NCBI GenBank assembly: GCA_938002605.1
Contig: CALLAF010000021.1
Coordinates: forward strand, 1-64,000
Source of the DNA: an uncultured Paracoccaceae bacterium
GTDB lineage: Bacteria; Pseudomonadota; Alphaproteobacteria; Rhodobacterales; Rhodobacteraceae
Direction: 5' to 3'
Length of the DNA stretch: 64,000 nt
Shown: in pieces, positions 8,425 to 17,748 of the stretch
How the letters are laid out: each line of letters begins with the position of its first letter
How positions within the stretch are numbered: the stretch's first letter is position 1
The notes under the pieces: generated by a model
What the model saw: only the letters and a program-made list of their open reading frames with translations
What the model was told of the DNA's origin: nothing
The model's database searches: none
Position numbers and translations under genes: made by a program

Positions 8425-9353
8425 TACCCGCGCCCGCGATCAACGCGGTTCTGTAAGGGCGCGCCGTTTTCGTGACCTGCAATATTTTCCGCAATGACCT
8501 GCGCTGCGGTATCAGGGCGCGTTGTTGCGGCGATATGCGGGGTAACGGTCACCTGCGGGTGCCCCCAGAAAACGTGATCTTGCGGCAGGGGTTCAGTGCG
8601 GAACACGTCAAGCGTTGCATGGGCGACTTGGCCGGTTTCAAGCGCCGCGAGCAAGGCTGCATCGTCAATCAGCGGGCCACGGCCGGGGTTGATGATAAAG
8701 GCACCCGGCGCAAGCAAAGCAAGCCGGGCTGCATTCAAGGTGTTTTCAGTCTGCGCCGTCATTGGTAGCAAAAGAATGATAATCTGCGCGCCGCTTAGCG
8801 CTGTGTCCAACCCATCGTCGCCGTGTAGGCAATGCAGGTTTGGAACGTTCTGTTGCGATCTGCTCCACCCGGTTACCGGGAACCCAAGCTGATGCAGGGC
8901 TTGTCCACAGGCGGCCCCCAGCGCGCCGATCCCAAGGATCGTTACCGGACGATCTGCGGCAATGGGGGGATAGACATCATTGCGCCAAATACCGTCTTGC
9001 CCATGAATATGCGCATCCATTCCCAGATGGTGGCGCATCGTGTGGCCCACGACCCATTCGACCATCGCATGCGTGAGGCTCGGATCGACCATGCGGCAAA
9101 GCGGCTGGGTCAGCGTTTTGTTTTGCGTGATTTTTTCAACGCCAGCCCATAGGTTCAATACCGCCTTGCAGCGGGTATAGGGCGTGAAATCATCGACCGG
9201 CCCGCCGGGGCCAAAGATGATATAATCCGTGGTTTCTGCCTGGTGATCGCGACGCAGATCGGCTGCGACGCCTGTATCTTCTAACGCGCGTTTCAGCGGG
9301 ATTTCATAATCGTGCCAAAGATCGTCAGTCGCAGCAAAAAGAATATTGATCAT
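8421..9353 (-). CDS. ghrA: Glyoxylate/hydroxypyruvate reductase A-like D-2-hydroxyacid dehydrogenase
   Basis: The protein reduces 2-oxoacids such as glyoxylate or hydroxypyruvate with NAD(P)H. The dinucleotide-binding motif is GIGALGAACGQAL (about residue 143), and the catalytic triad can be seen as Arg in NPGRGPL, Glu in RTEPLP and His in TPHIAA. Length (310) and the GPGGPVDDF/LWAGVEKI opening match the GhrA group rather than SerA or LdhA. It starts one base into the stop of rodA (TAATG), so it is the last gene of the mre-rod operon, although it has no obvious role in cell shape. Confidence 0.86.
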   Translation of the reverse strand: MINILFAATDDLWHDYEIPLKRALEDTGVAADLRRDHQAETTDYIIFGPGGPVDDFTPYTRCKAVLNLWAGVEKITQNKTLTQPLCRMVDPSLTHAMVEWVVGHTMRHHLGMDAHIHGQDGIWRNDVYPPIAADRPVTILGIGALGAACGQALHQLGFPVTGWSRSQQNVPNLHCLHGDDGLDTALSGAQIIILLLPMTAQTENTLNAARLALLAPGAFIINPGRGPLIDDAALLAALETGQVAHATLDVFRTEPLPQDHVFWGHPQVTVTPHIAATTRPDTAAQVIAENIAGHENGAPLQNRVDRGRGY

Positions 9354-10492
9354 TAGCGGGGCCTATGGACATGGGCGCTTTGGACAAGGCCAAAGGCAAC
9401 CAGAAGAACCAGCATGGCAGATCCACCATAGCTGACAAGCGGAAGGGGAACACCGACGACAGGCGCAAGCCCCATAACCATCGACATGTTCACCGCGAAG
9501 AAAAGAAAAAACGTCATGGCAATGCCCAAGGTCACAAGTGCAGCAAAACGGTCACGATTGCCTATCGCTGACACGATGCAGAAAACGACGATCAGAAGAT
9601 AGAGCAACAACAGAGTCGAGGCACCGACAAAACCGAATTCCTCCGCCAACGTGGTAAAGATGAAATCCGTATGTTTTTCGGGTAAAAAATTCAGCCGCGA
9701 TTGGGTTCCTTGCATAAACCCGCGTCCGGTCCAGCCGCCCGACCCAAGCGCAATTTTCGCCTGCGTGATGTGGTAGCCAGCGCCAAGCGGGTCATTGGAT
9801 GGGTCAATAAACGTGTCGATCCGGCGGTATTGGTAATCTTTCAGCAATTGCCAAGACGTGCCACGGCTTTCGAACACGGCAACAATCGCACCGACACCTG
9901 CGCCGACAACAGTCGCAAAATAGGCCCAATGCACGCCAGCTAGAAACATTACTGTCGCTCCGCCAAATAGCAGCAAAAGCGATGTGCCAAGGTCAGGTTG
10001 CTTAAGAACCAACATCGTTGGCACAAGGATAAATATCACAGGCAAGGCGACCCAGACAGGTCGCGATGTTTTTTCCAAGGGCAGCCAGTCGTAGTAGGCC
10101 GCGATAAACATCACCACTGTGATTTTTGTCAGCTCTGACGGCTGCAATACCATAAATTTCAAATCGATCCAGCGTTGCGCGCCCATGCGGACTTCGCCAA
10201 AGAATTCAACGCCTAACAACAAGACGATCGATGCCGCATAAGCAACAAACGCCATGTTGCGCCAAAACCAAATCGGAACCATGGCCACGATGAACATCAA
10301 TACCATGCCAAGGCCAAAACGTTTGATCTGCGGTTCCATCCAAGGCGATGTGGACCCGCCCGCGACAGAATACAACATCAGGAACCCAGCGCTCGCTACG
10401 GCTGAAATCAACATGACCAACGGCCAATTGATATACCAAATTTTGCGTAGCCCTGTGGGGACGTGCTGGGTGTTATGGGCGAGATAGCTCAT
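9353..10492 (-). CDS. rodA: Rod shape-determining protein RodA (SEDS peptidoglycan polymerase)
   Basis: RodA is the SEDS-family glycosyltransferase that polymerises lipid II during side-wall growth, working with PBP2. The 379-residue protein has about ten membrane segments and the SEDS hallmark region SGGWTGRGFMQGTQS followed by LPEKHTDFIFTTLAEE (the catalytic Asp/Glu loop) and a C-terminal PLVSYGGS. It overlaps mrdA by 4 bases (ATGA). The order mreB-mreC-mreD-mrdA-rodA is the standard elongasome operon. Confidence 0.95.
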   Translation of the reverse strand: MSYLAHNTQHVPTGLRKIWYINWPLVMLISAVASAGFLMLYSVAGGSTSPWMEPQIKRFGLGMVLMFIVAMVPIWFWRNMAFVAYAASIVLLLGVEFFGEVRMGAQRWIDLKFMVLQPSELTKITVVMFIAAYYDWLPLEKTSRPVWVALPVIFILVPTMLVLKQPDLGTSLLLLFGGATVMFLAGVHWAYFATVVGAGVGAIVAVFESRGTSWQLLKDYQYRRIDTFIDPSNDPLGAGYHITQAKIALGSGGWTGRGFMQGTQSRLNFLPEKHTDFIFTTLAEEFGFVGASTLLLLYLLIVVFCIVSAIGNRDRFAALVTLGIAMTFFLFFAVNMSMVMGLAPVVGVPLPLVSYGGSAMLVLLVAFGLVQSAHVHRPR

Positions 10493-12429
10493 GCGCGGCT
10501 CTGGGCCTTTGCGCCCATTGGGATGCGGGCTTCGATCCGCCGTTGTTGTTGTTCGATCTTGCTGCGCTGGCTTGCAGGATAGGCGTCAAGCGGGGGGGCA
10601 CCGCCATAGAGCGCTTGCAAAATCACATCGCGTGCGATGGGTGCGGCGGCACTTGAACCGCCGCCGCCATGTTCGACGATCACCGCGACAGCGTACCGCG
10701 GGTTTTCAATGGGCGCGTAGCTGACGAACAACGCGTGATCGCGGCGTTCCCACGGCAGATCTTCGTTGCGGGTGACCCCGGCGGCCCGTTCTTCGGGGGT
10801 GATGCGGCGCACCTGACTGGTGCCACTTTTCCCGGCCATTTCATAACCTTCAGCCAAGATACGCGATCCGTACGCTGTCCCACGCCGGTTGTTGCAAACA
10901 TCAACCATTGCAGAGCGAATGCGCCGCAACGTGTTCTCATTGAGGCCAAGGCTTTCGCCACGCCCCGAGGGTTGTTCGACCCCATCAATCAAACGTACCA
11001 GCCGGGGTGTGATTTCATGCCCTGTTGCGATCCGGGCGGTCATGATTGCCAATTGTAGCGGCGAGGCGAGCACATAGCCTTGCCCGATTGACGCATTCAC
11101 CGTGTCCCCGATCCGCCAATCTTCGCCACGGACCGATGATTTCCATTCTTTGTCTGGGGCAAGCCCAGAGGCAACGGCGGACAGCGGCAGATCATGTTTG
11201 ATCCCGAGCCCAAGCTTACGGGCCATCGCCGCCATTTTATCGATACCGACGCGCTGGGAGATTTCGTAATAATAGCAGTCACAACTTTGCTTGAGACTGT
11301 CATGCAGGTTGATATTGCCGTGGCCACCGCGTTTCCAACAGTGAAACCGAATCCCGTAAACATCAGTGTGCCCCGGACAATAGACCGTTTCATCTGCGGT
11401 GACGACGCCGTCTTCCATTGCGGCCAACGCTGTTATCATTTTGAAGGTTGATCCGGGCGGGTAGGTGCCCTGCACCGCTTTTGCCGCCAGCGGGCGATAT
11501 TTGTCTGCGTTCAGGCCTTCCCAATCGGCGACAGAAATGCCGCGCACAAACAGGTTCGGATCAAAAGATGGCGCGGAGGCAATTGCGCGCAGATCGCCGT
11601 TTTCAAGGTCGATGACAACGACGCCAGCGGATTCGCCGTCTAGACGGGCTTGGGCGTAGGTCTGCAACCGGTTGTCAATGGTTAGCTGTACGTCTTTGCC
11701 AGCGTCACCTTCCTGGCGGTCCAATTCGCGCATTACCCGGCCGACAGCGTTGACTTCGATCCGGCGATGGCCCGCGCTGCCACGCAATGTGTGTTCGAGC
11801 TTGTTTTCGGCACCTGTCTTACCGATTTGGAATTTCGGAATTTGCAAAAGCGGGTCTTGGTCGTCGATCCGGCTGAGATCGTAATCGCTGACCGGGCCGA
11901 CATAGCCGACCACATGCGCCAGATCAGCACCCCAAGGGTAGACGCGGCTTTGGCCGACTTCGGCGGAAATGCCGGGCAGGGCGGGGGTATTCAGATTGAT
12001 CTTGGCGATATCTTCCCATGTCAAACGCTCAGCGATAGTGACAGGCACGAATGGCGAGCGGCGTTGCATTTCTTCCATCGCACGGCTCAGATCCTCGGGG
12101 GCGATATCGACAATTTCAGTGAGGCGGGCAAGCACTTCGCCCACGTCACCTGCGTCTTCGCGGACCATTACAACCCGGTAGTTTTGTTCGTTATCTGCGA
12201 TTGCGATCCCGTTGCGATCAAACACCAAGCCACGCGACGGTGCCACCAAACGAATGTTGATCCGGTTCTCTTCGGCGAGCAGACGAAATTCTTCGGCGTG
12301 TTCAACCTGCATCGACCGCATACGCCAACCCAAGACGGCCATCAGTGCAATTTGTGAGGTGCCCACGACCAAGGCACGCCTGCTAATGGTGCGGCTGCTC
12401 GCGATAATGTCTTTCGGTTGTTGTTTCAT
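10489..12429 (-). CDS. mrdA: Penicillin-binding protein 2 (class B transpeptidase)
   Basis: PBP2 cross-links new peptidoglycan in the elongasome. The 646-residue protein has an N-terminal membrane anchor (about 18-38), a dimerisation/pedestal domain (about 55-230) and a transpeptidase domain with the active-site Ser in PPGSTFKM (about 330), the SxN-like SCDCYYY, and GKSGTSQV as the KTG box variant. The tail is rich in Arg and Gln. It starts inside the end of mreD (4-base overlap). It would be sensitive to mecillinam-type beta-lactams if it behaves as family members do. Confidence 0.95.
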   Translation of the reverse strand: MKQQPKDIIASSRTISRRALVVGTSQIALMAVLGWRMRSMQVEHAEEFRLLAEENRINIRLVAPSRGLVFDRNGIAIADNEQNYRVVMVREDAGDVGEVLARLTEIVDIAPEDLSRAMEEMQRRSPFVPVTIAERLTWEDIAKINLNTPALPGISAEVGQSRVYPWGADLAHVVGYVGPVSDYDLSRIDDQDPLLQIPKFQIGKTGAENKLEHTLRGSAGHRRIEVNAVGRVMRELDRQEGDAGKDVQLTIDNRLQTYAQARLDGESAGVVVIDLENGDLRAIASAPSFDPNLFVRGISVADWEGLNADKYRPLAAKAVQGTYPPGSTFKMITALAAMEDGVVTADETVYCPGHTDVYGIRFHCWKRGGHGNINLHDSLKQSCDCYYYEISQRVGIDKMAAMARKLGLGIKHDLPLSAVASGLAPDKEWKSSVRGEDWRIGDTVNASIGQGYVLASPLQLAIMTARIATGHEITPRLVRLIDGVEQPSGRGESLGLNENTLRRIRSAMVDVCNNRRGTAYGSRILAEGYEMAGKSGTSQVRRITPEERAAGVTRNEDLPWERRDHALFVSYAPIENPRYAVAVIVEHGGGGSSAAAPIARDVILQALYGGAPPLDAYPASQRSKIEQQQRRIEARIPMGAKAQSRA

Positions 12430-13013
12430 ACACGTTGCCCTCTGCTTCCGGTTTCACCGGGTGCCACGCGGGTAATGCCAAAGACATAATGCATGAAAAC
12501 TGCAACAAAAGGGTAGACTGAAATTGTCAAAATCAGTTGAAGAAACACCATTCCCAAAGGCGGGAGGGGCAGCACGAATATAACCAGCACGAGCCGGTGC
12601 ACGGCGAAAAGTGCAAGAATGCCCAGTGCAACACTGCTCCACTCACCCAAGAATGGCATGGCCCGAAATTCACGGTGCCTTTTGCGCAGTTCTTCTGTGA
12701 GCCAAACGACCATACCTGCCCATAGTCCCGGCGGGCGCTGAAAGACCAGATCGCTTAACAGGAAAATACCAGCGATAATCCAAAAAGGGATGAATTTGGG
12801 ACGGCGCACGACCCAAACAATCGTGACAGCCAAACAAAGATCAGGCGGTACAAGACGCAAGCGCCAAGGTGCGAACATATCGCCCGGCAAAGAAAGCGTT
12901 AAAATTTTGGGTTCCATGCTTTGTGGGACCAGTTGCAAAACCATGATCACAAAGGCGATCAATACATACGTCATGCATTTCACCCAAACCTGTGGTCCGG
13001 CGGGGCTAGCCAT
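12426..13013 (-). CDS. mreD: Rod shape-determining protein MreD
   Basis: MreD is a small inner-membrane protein of the elongasome that bridges MreC and RodA/PBP2. The 195-residue sequence is hydrophobic, with five or six predicted membrane segments and the family-typical region PPDLCLAVTIVWVVRRP. Sequence conservation in this family is weak; position between mreC (8-base overlap) and mrdA (4-base overlap) makes the call firm. The first ~13 residues could be shortened to a Met at residue 14. Confidence 0.9.
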   Translation of the reverse strand: MASPAGPQVWVKCMTYVLIAFVIMVLQLVPQSMEPKILTLSLPGDMFAPWRLRLVPPDLCLAVTIVWVVRRPKFIPFWIIAGIFLLSDLVFQRPPGLWAGMVVWLTEELRKRHREFRAMPFLGEWSSVALGILALFAVHRLVLVIFVLPLPPLGMVFLQLILTISVYPFVAVFMHYVFGITRVAPGETGSRGQRV

Positions 13014-13941
13014 CGTTCAGGTCATCCAAAGGCTGCGGCGTCGGGGTCACGGGCAGGGCGGCCGGTCCAAAGAATTCGGCACCGGGTGTCAGCAACCCAC
13101 CGGGGTCTTCGATGACCTCATGCGGGTGGGCGCGTAGCACGCGCAGAAACTCCAAACGTTGATAGTCTGCTGACAGGCGCACACGTAGCCGCTGATCAGT
13201 GCCCAGCGCGACCTGACCAACCAAAAGATCAGCCGGAAACACGCCACCGTCGGATGATGACACAACCCGGTCACCCGGCCGTACCAATCCGGTATCTTCA
13301 AGAAATTCGAGCGATGGGTTTTGCGTATTATCACCTGCCAATATTGCCCTTTGCCCTGAAGGTTGGATTGTGACGGGAATACGGCTTGAGGTGTCGGTCA
13401 AAAGCATCACGCGGCTGGTTTCTTGGCCAACGCCGGCAATGCGGCCAACCAGCCCAAGCCCATCCATCGTTGGCCAGCCGTCAATAATACCGTCGCGTTC
13501 ACCGACGTTCACAAGCACTGATTGGCGAAACGGTGATCCGCTGTCTGTAACTACAACTCCGGTCACATAGGTCAGTTGTGGATCAAGAATTACATTGTTG
13601 AGATCAAGAAGTTTGGCGTTCTCTTGGCCGAGTTGAACTGCCGCCTCTTTCCAAGCTTTCATCTGCTGTAGTTCACGGCGGAGGTCTTGGTTCTGGTCTG
13701 CGAGTTGCTGATAGCTTTGGAAGTCGCTGATCAGATGTCCGATCCCCGTAATCGGGGCCATGGCCCAATCAAACGAAGGTACGAACCTGTCGATCGCAGC
13801 GGCGCGAAACCGTTCTACCCGTGGGCTGTCGATCCGCCACACAAGGAACAAACCAAACAGCACAAGCAGGACCACCCCAACCAGCAATCTGCGCAGTGGG
13901 CCGATAAAGTCTTCGCTGTTTTTATCTTTTGCCAAGGGCAA
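13006..13941 (-). CDS. mreC: Rod shape-determining protein MreC
   Basis: MreC is a bitopic protein whose periplasmic part activates PBP2. It has one membrane segment (about 15-38), a coiled coil (about 70-105, QNQDLRRELQQMKAWKE) and the beta-rich MreC core (VTGVVVTDSGSPFRQSVLVN ... GLVGRIAGVG). The Pro-rich C-terminal tail is typical of alphaproteobacterial members. Sixteen bases separate it from mreB upstream. Confidence 0.93.
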   Translation of the reverse strand: MPLAKDKNSEDFIGPLRRLLVGVVLLVLFGLFLVWRIDSPRVERFRAAAIDRFVPSFDWAMAPITGIGHLISDFQSYQQLADQNQDLRRELQQMKAWKEAAVQLGQENAKLLDLNNVILDPQLTYVTGVVVTDSGSPFRQSVLVNVGERDGIIDGWPTMDGLGLVGRIAGVGQETSRVMLLTDTSSRIPVTIQPSGQRAILAGDNTQNPSLEFLEDTGLVRPGDRVVSSSDGGVFPADLLVGQVALGTDQRLRVRLSADYQRLEFLRVLRAHPHEVIEDPGGLLTPGAEFFGPAALPVTPTPQPLDDLNDG

Positions 13942-13957
13942 TTATCCCCGGTCGGTG

Positions 13958-15200
<1,243 letters not shown>

Positions 15201-15258
15201 CAGCGCAATTGTGCCGTTGGAAAATCACCCTAGAGCAAACATGATTGCAAAAACGCAA

Positions 15259-15289
15259 ATGGGCGCCCCAATTTCACGGGGCGCCCATT
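15259..15289 (-). terminator. Rho-independent terminator after leuA
   Basis: The arms ATGGGCGCCCC and GGGGCGCCCAT form an 11-bp GC-rich stem around the loop GTGAAATT (reading the minus strand). The minus-strand continuation is TTGCGTTTTTG. It lies about 20 bases after the leuA stop. Confidence 0.85.
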
Positions 15290-15309
15290 ACGACGAGTCG
15301 CAGATTTAA

Positions 15310-16869
15310 CTACCGATCTTTGTAACTTACGCCCTTAACATCATATCCCGGCGCAGATTCTTCGCGCCGCACAAGCAGGCGGTTGAGCGCGTTGATATAA
15401 GCTTTGGCACTGGCAACGACGGTGTCGGTATCTGCTGACTGCCCGGTCGCGATGCGGCCTTCTTCTTCCATCCGCACGGAGACTGTGGCCTGCGCGTCAG
15501 TGCCTTCGGTGACGGCGCTAACCTGATAAAGCTGCAATCGCGCTCCATGCGGGAACAGTGTCTTGACTGCGTTGAATGTTGCATCAACCGGGCCGTCACC
15601 CGTGGCTGATGTTTTAACGTCAGCCCCGTCGATCTCCATGATCATATCGGCTGTTTGGGGGCCTTCGGTGCCACAGACAACGCGGAGCGATTTCAGCTTC
15701 AGCCGATCTTCGTCCGCGTTGTTTTGACGCATCAAAGCCAGTAGATCATCGTCAAAGACTTCTTTCTTGCGGTCGGCCAAATCTTTGAAACGGACAAAGA
15801 CATCCTTCAACTGGTTGTCGGCTAAATCGTCAAAGCCGAGCTCGTTCAACTTGGCCCGCAGCGCGGCACGGCCCGAGTGTTTACCCAAGGGCAGTGACGT
15901 GCCTGACAGACCGACATCTTCGGGCTTCATCACCTCAAACGTTTCGCGGTTTTTCAACATCCCATCTTGGTGGATGCCGCTTTCATGCGCGAACGCGTTT
16001 TTGCCGACGATAGCTTTATTGAATTGCACAGCAAAGCCTGACACCGCAGCAACGCGGCGCGAGATGTTCATGATCTTCGTGGAATCGATGCCGGTCGCAA
16101 ACGGCATGATATCGCCGCGCACTTTCAGCGCCATCACGACTTCTTCAAGTGCCGTATTACCTGCGCGTTCGCCCAGACCGTTGATGGTACATTCGATCTG
16201 ACGCGCACCGCCTGCAACAGCCGCCAGTGAGTTTGCGGTCGCAAGGCCAAGGTCATTGTGGCAGTGGGTCGCAAAAATCACGTCATCCGCACCCGGCACG
16301 GTAGCGATCAATTTGCGGATCAAATCGGCGCTCTCAACAGGGGCGGTATATCCAACGGTATCGGGGACGTTGATTGTTGTCGCCCCGGCTTTGATTGCAA
16401 TTTCGACGGTGCGGCACAGGTAATCCCATTCGGTGCGGGTCGCATCCATTGGCGACCACTGCACGTTTTCGCACAGGTTGCGCGCATGGGTGACCGTATC
16501 ATGGATCCGTTCGGCCATTTCGTCCATCGTCAGGTTCGGGATCGCGCGGTGCAATGGCGATGTTCCGATAAACGTATGGATGCGCGGGGATTTCGCATGT
16601 TTCACGGCCTCCCAACAGCGGTCGATGTCTTTGTAGTTGGCACGCGCCAAACCGCAGATTGTCGCCGTTTTGGCAAGCCGTGCAATTTCGCTAACGGCTT
16701 TAAAGTCGCCCTCAGAGGCAATTGGAAATCCAGCTTCGATTATATCGACGCCCATCTCGTCCAGCAGTTCTGCGATCTCGAGCTTTTCGGCATGGGTCAT
16801 TGTTGCGCCGGGCGATTGTTCGCCGTCGCGCAAAGTGGTGTCAAAAATCAGAACTTTGTCTTTGGTCAT
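15310..16869 (-). CDS. leuA: 2-isopropylmalate synthase
   Basis: LeuA condenses acetyl-CoA with 2-oxoisovalerate, the first committed step of leucine synthesis. The 519-residue protein has the TIM-barrel catalytic domain with FDTTLRDGEQSPG at the N-terminus, the metal-binding HCHND motif (about 205) and NGLGERAGN, followed by the regulatory C-terminal LeuA domain (about 370-500), which normally binds leucine for feedback inhibition. GAAGGAC precedes the ATG. The upstream leader (17107-17193) encodes a Leu-rich peptide, so transcription or translation is probably also controlled by leucyl-tRNA supply. Confidence 0.96.
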   Translation of the reverse strand: MTKDKVLIFDTTLRDGEQSPGATMTHAEKLEIAELLDEMGVDIIEAGFPIASEGDFKAVSEIARLAKTATICGLARANYKDIDRCWEAVKHAKSPRIHTFIGTSPLHRAIPNLTMDEMAERIHDTVTHARNLCENVQWSPMDATRTEWDYLCRTVEIAIKAGATTINVPDTVGYTAPVESADLIRKLIATVPGADDVIFATHCHNDLGLATANSLAAVAGGARQIECTINGLGERAGNTALEEVVMALKVRGDIMPFATGIDSTKIMNISRRVAAVSGFAVQFNKAIVGKNAFAHESGIHQDGMLKNRETFEVMKPEDVGLSGTSLPLGKHSGRAALRAKLNELGFDDLADNQLKDVFVRFKDLADRKKEVFDDDLLALMRQNNADEDRLKLKSLRVVCGTEGPQTADMIMEIDGADVKTSATGDGPVDATFNAVKTLFPHGARLQLYQVSAVTEGTDAQATVSVRMEEEGRIATGQSADTDTVVASAKAYINALNRLLVRREESAPGYDVKGVSYKDR

Positions 16870-16881
16870 CTGATTAGTCCT

Positions 16882-17028
16882 TCAAATATGGTCTTTGGAG
16901 GCGGCGGGTCGATCCGCGTCGCCAGAATGCGGTTCACTTTGCGATGCGCTGTACGACATATTTTCATACAATGGTATGGACAGCGGCGCGCAAATGCTCT
17001 GTTTTTTGGTGCAATGTGTCATGATCAT
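16882..17028 (-). CDS. Possible small protein in the leuA leader (48 aa)
   Basis: Between the leader hairpin and leuA lies an ORF that starts ATGATCATG with a ribosome binding site AGGAAAGG 4-6 bases upstream and stops 12 bases before leuA. The product (MIMTHCTKKQSICAPLSIPL...) is hydrophilic with a His/Asp-rich tail and matches no family I know. It may be translated and coupled to leuA, or it may simply be open by chance. It is listed because the ribosome binding site is good. Confidence 0.3.
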   Translation of the reverse strand: MIMTHCTKKQSICAPLSIPLYENMSYSASQSEPHSGDADRPAASKDHI

Positions 17029-17075
17029 TGCCTTTCCTAACTCTGATGGGGGTGTTTTAGCGCTGTGTCTCAACT

Positions 17076-17117
17076 CCTCTGAGCACGCGCGCCAAAAAGG
17101 CCGCACTCAGAGGCGCG
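17076..17117 (-). promoter_or_regulatory. Leucine attenuator: alternative hairpins after the leader peptide
   Basis: On the minus strand CCTCTGAG (17113-17106) can pair with CTCAGAGG (17083-17076), giving an 8-bp stem that contains the leader peptide stop codon in its 5' arm. A second pairing, CGCGCC (17117-17112) with GGCGCG (17093-17088), shares bases with the first, so the two are mutually exclusive. A run of five T lies in the loop. This is the arrangement expected when ribosome position on the leader peptide selects the RNA structure. No classical U-tract follows the outer stem, so the termination mechanism is not clear. Confidence 0.55.
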
Positions 17118-17193
17118 TTAGGAGTAGGTCTAGCCCACGTGCAAACGGCGCCGGAAGGCGCTGCGGGTTTGCGATATGTTGGGCGTTCATCAT
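17107..17193 (-). CDS. leuL: leuA leader peptide (28 aa) with clustered Leu codons
   Basis: The minus strand reads ATG ATG AAC ... and encodes MMNAQHIANPQRLPAP followed by FARGLDLLLTRL and TGA. The end of the peptide is read from CTA GAC CTA CTC CTA ACG CGC CTC, so five of the last eight codons are Leu codons and three of these are the rare CTA. The stop codon lies inside the alternative hairpin region upstream of leuA. Leucine starvation should stall the ribosome here. No Shine-Dalgarno sequence precedes the ATG, and the predicted transcription start falls on the A of the ATG, so the mRNA is probably leaderless. Confidence 0.75.
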   Translation of the reverse strand: MMNAQHIANPQRLPAPFARGLDLLLTRL

Positions 17194-17199
17194 GCGGCG

Positions 17200-17227
17200 A
17201 CTATAGCCAGGTTTTTCGCGTTGAAAA
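17200..17227 (-). promoter_or_regulatory. Predicted promoter of the leuA leader
   Basis: Reading the minus strand, TTTTCA (17227-17222) and TATAGT (17205-17200) are separated by 16 bases. Six bases separate the -10 box from the A of the leader ATG at 17193, which is the usual distance to +1, so the transcript should begin with the start codon. Confidence 0.55.
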
Positions 17228-17249
17228 GACACAAATGCAAAACACGTGT

Positions 17250-17666
17250 TTATCCATCTCGCCCGGGCGCAGTCGGGTCATCGCAAAACAATGCGATCTT
17301 GTTCCCTTGCGGGTCACGCAAATAGCCAACATAGAAATGCGGCCCATATGATAAACGGTAACCGGGTTGCCCTTCGTCCGCGCCACCCGCTGAGAGTGCT
17401 GCAGTGTGCAGGGCGCGTACCAATGCTTGGCTGCTTGCTTCAAAGGCGATCATTGCACCATTCCCGGCCGTGGCAGGTTTCCCATCAAATGTTGGCTTTA
17501 CATAAAAGTCTGGAAGCAGGGGCGATTGCCCCGGCGCGACTGGCAGTGCAAAGCTAAGACCCTCGGGCCCTTCCTTTAAGCCATACCCAAGCTTAGGCAG
17601 GAACGCCGTATAGAACCGCCTGGCAAGTGCGATATCGTCAGCCCCGACGGTAACATAAGCAATCAT
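17250..17666 (-). CDS. VOC (glyoxalase-like) family protein
   Basis: The 138-residue protein has the vicinal-oxygen-chelate fold pattern: an N-terminal beta strand MIAYVTVGADD followed by LARRFYTAFL, and the second half ending in HFYVGYLRDPQGNKIALFC, with the typical His and Glu/Asp-type metal positions only partly visible. Such proteins bind small molecules or act as glyoxalases, dioxygenases or resistance proteins; the substrate is not evident. It is a single gene between the leuA leader promoter and the MORN gene terminator. Confidence 0.78.
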   Translation of the reverse strand: MIAYVTVGADDIALARRFYTAFLPKLGYGLKEGPEGLSFALPVAPGQSPLLPDFYVKPTFDGKPATAGNGAMIAFEASSQALVRALHTAALSAGGADEGQPGYRLSYGPHFYVGYLRDPQGNKIALFCDDPTAPGRDG

Positions 17667-17692
17667 TTTATGCGTTCTTTAGGGTTAGTCTA

Positions 17693-17728
17693 AAAAAGCC
17701 CGCGATGCTGGTAGCATGCGGGCTTTTT
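17693..17728. terminator. Bidirectional Rho-independent terminator
   Basis: AAAAAGCCCGC (17693-17703) pairs with GCGGGCTTTTT (17718-17728), with a further ATGCT/AGCAT pairing in the loop. On the minus strand the stem is followed by a T run, which ends transcription of the MORN gene. Confidence 0.9.
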
Positions 17729-17748
17729 AGAGTGTCTTTCGATAATTT

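Noticed and set aside
16258-17040. 260-codon ORF on the plus strand
   Set aside because: Most of it is antisense to leuA, whose protein is fully conserved. It has no own regulatory signals.
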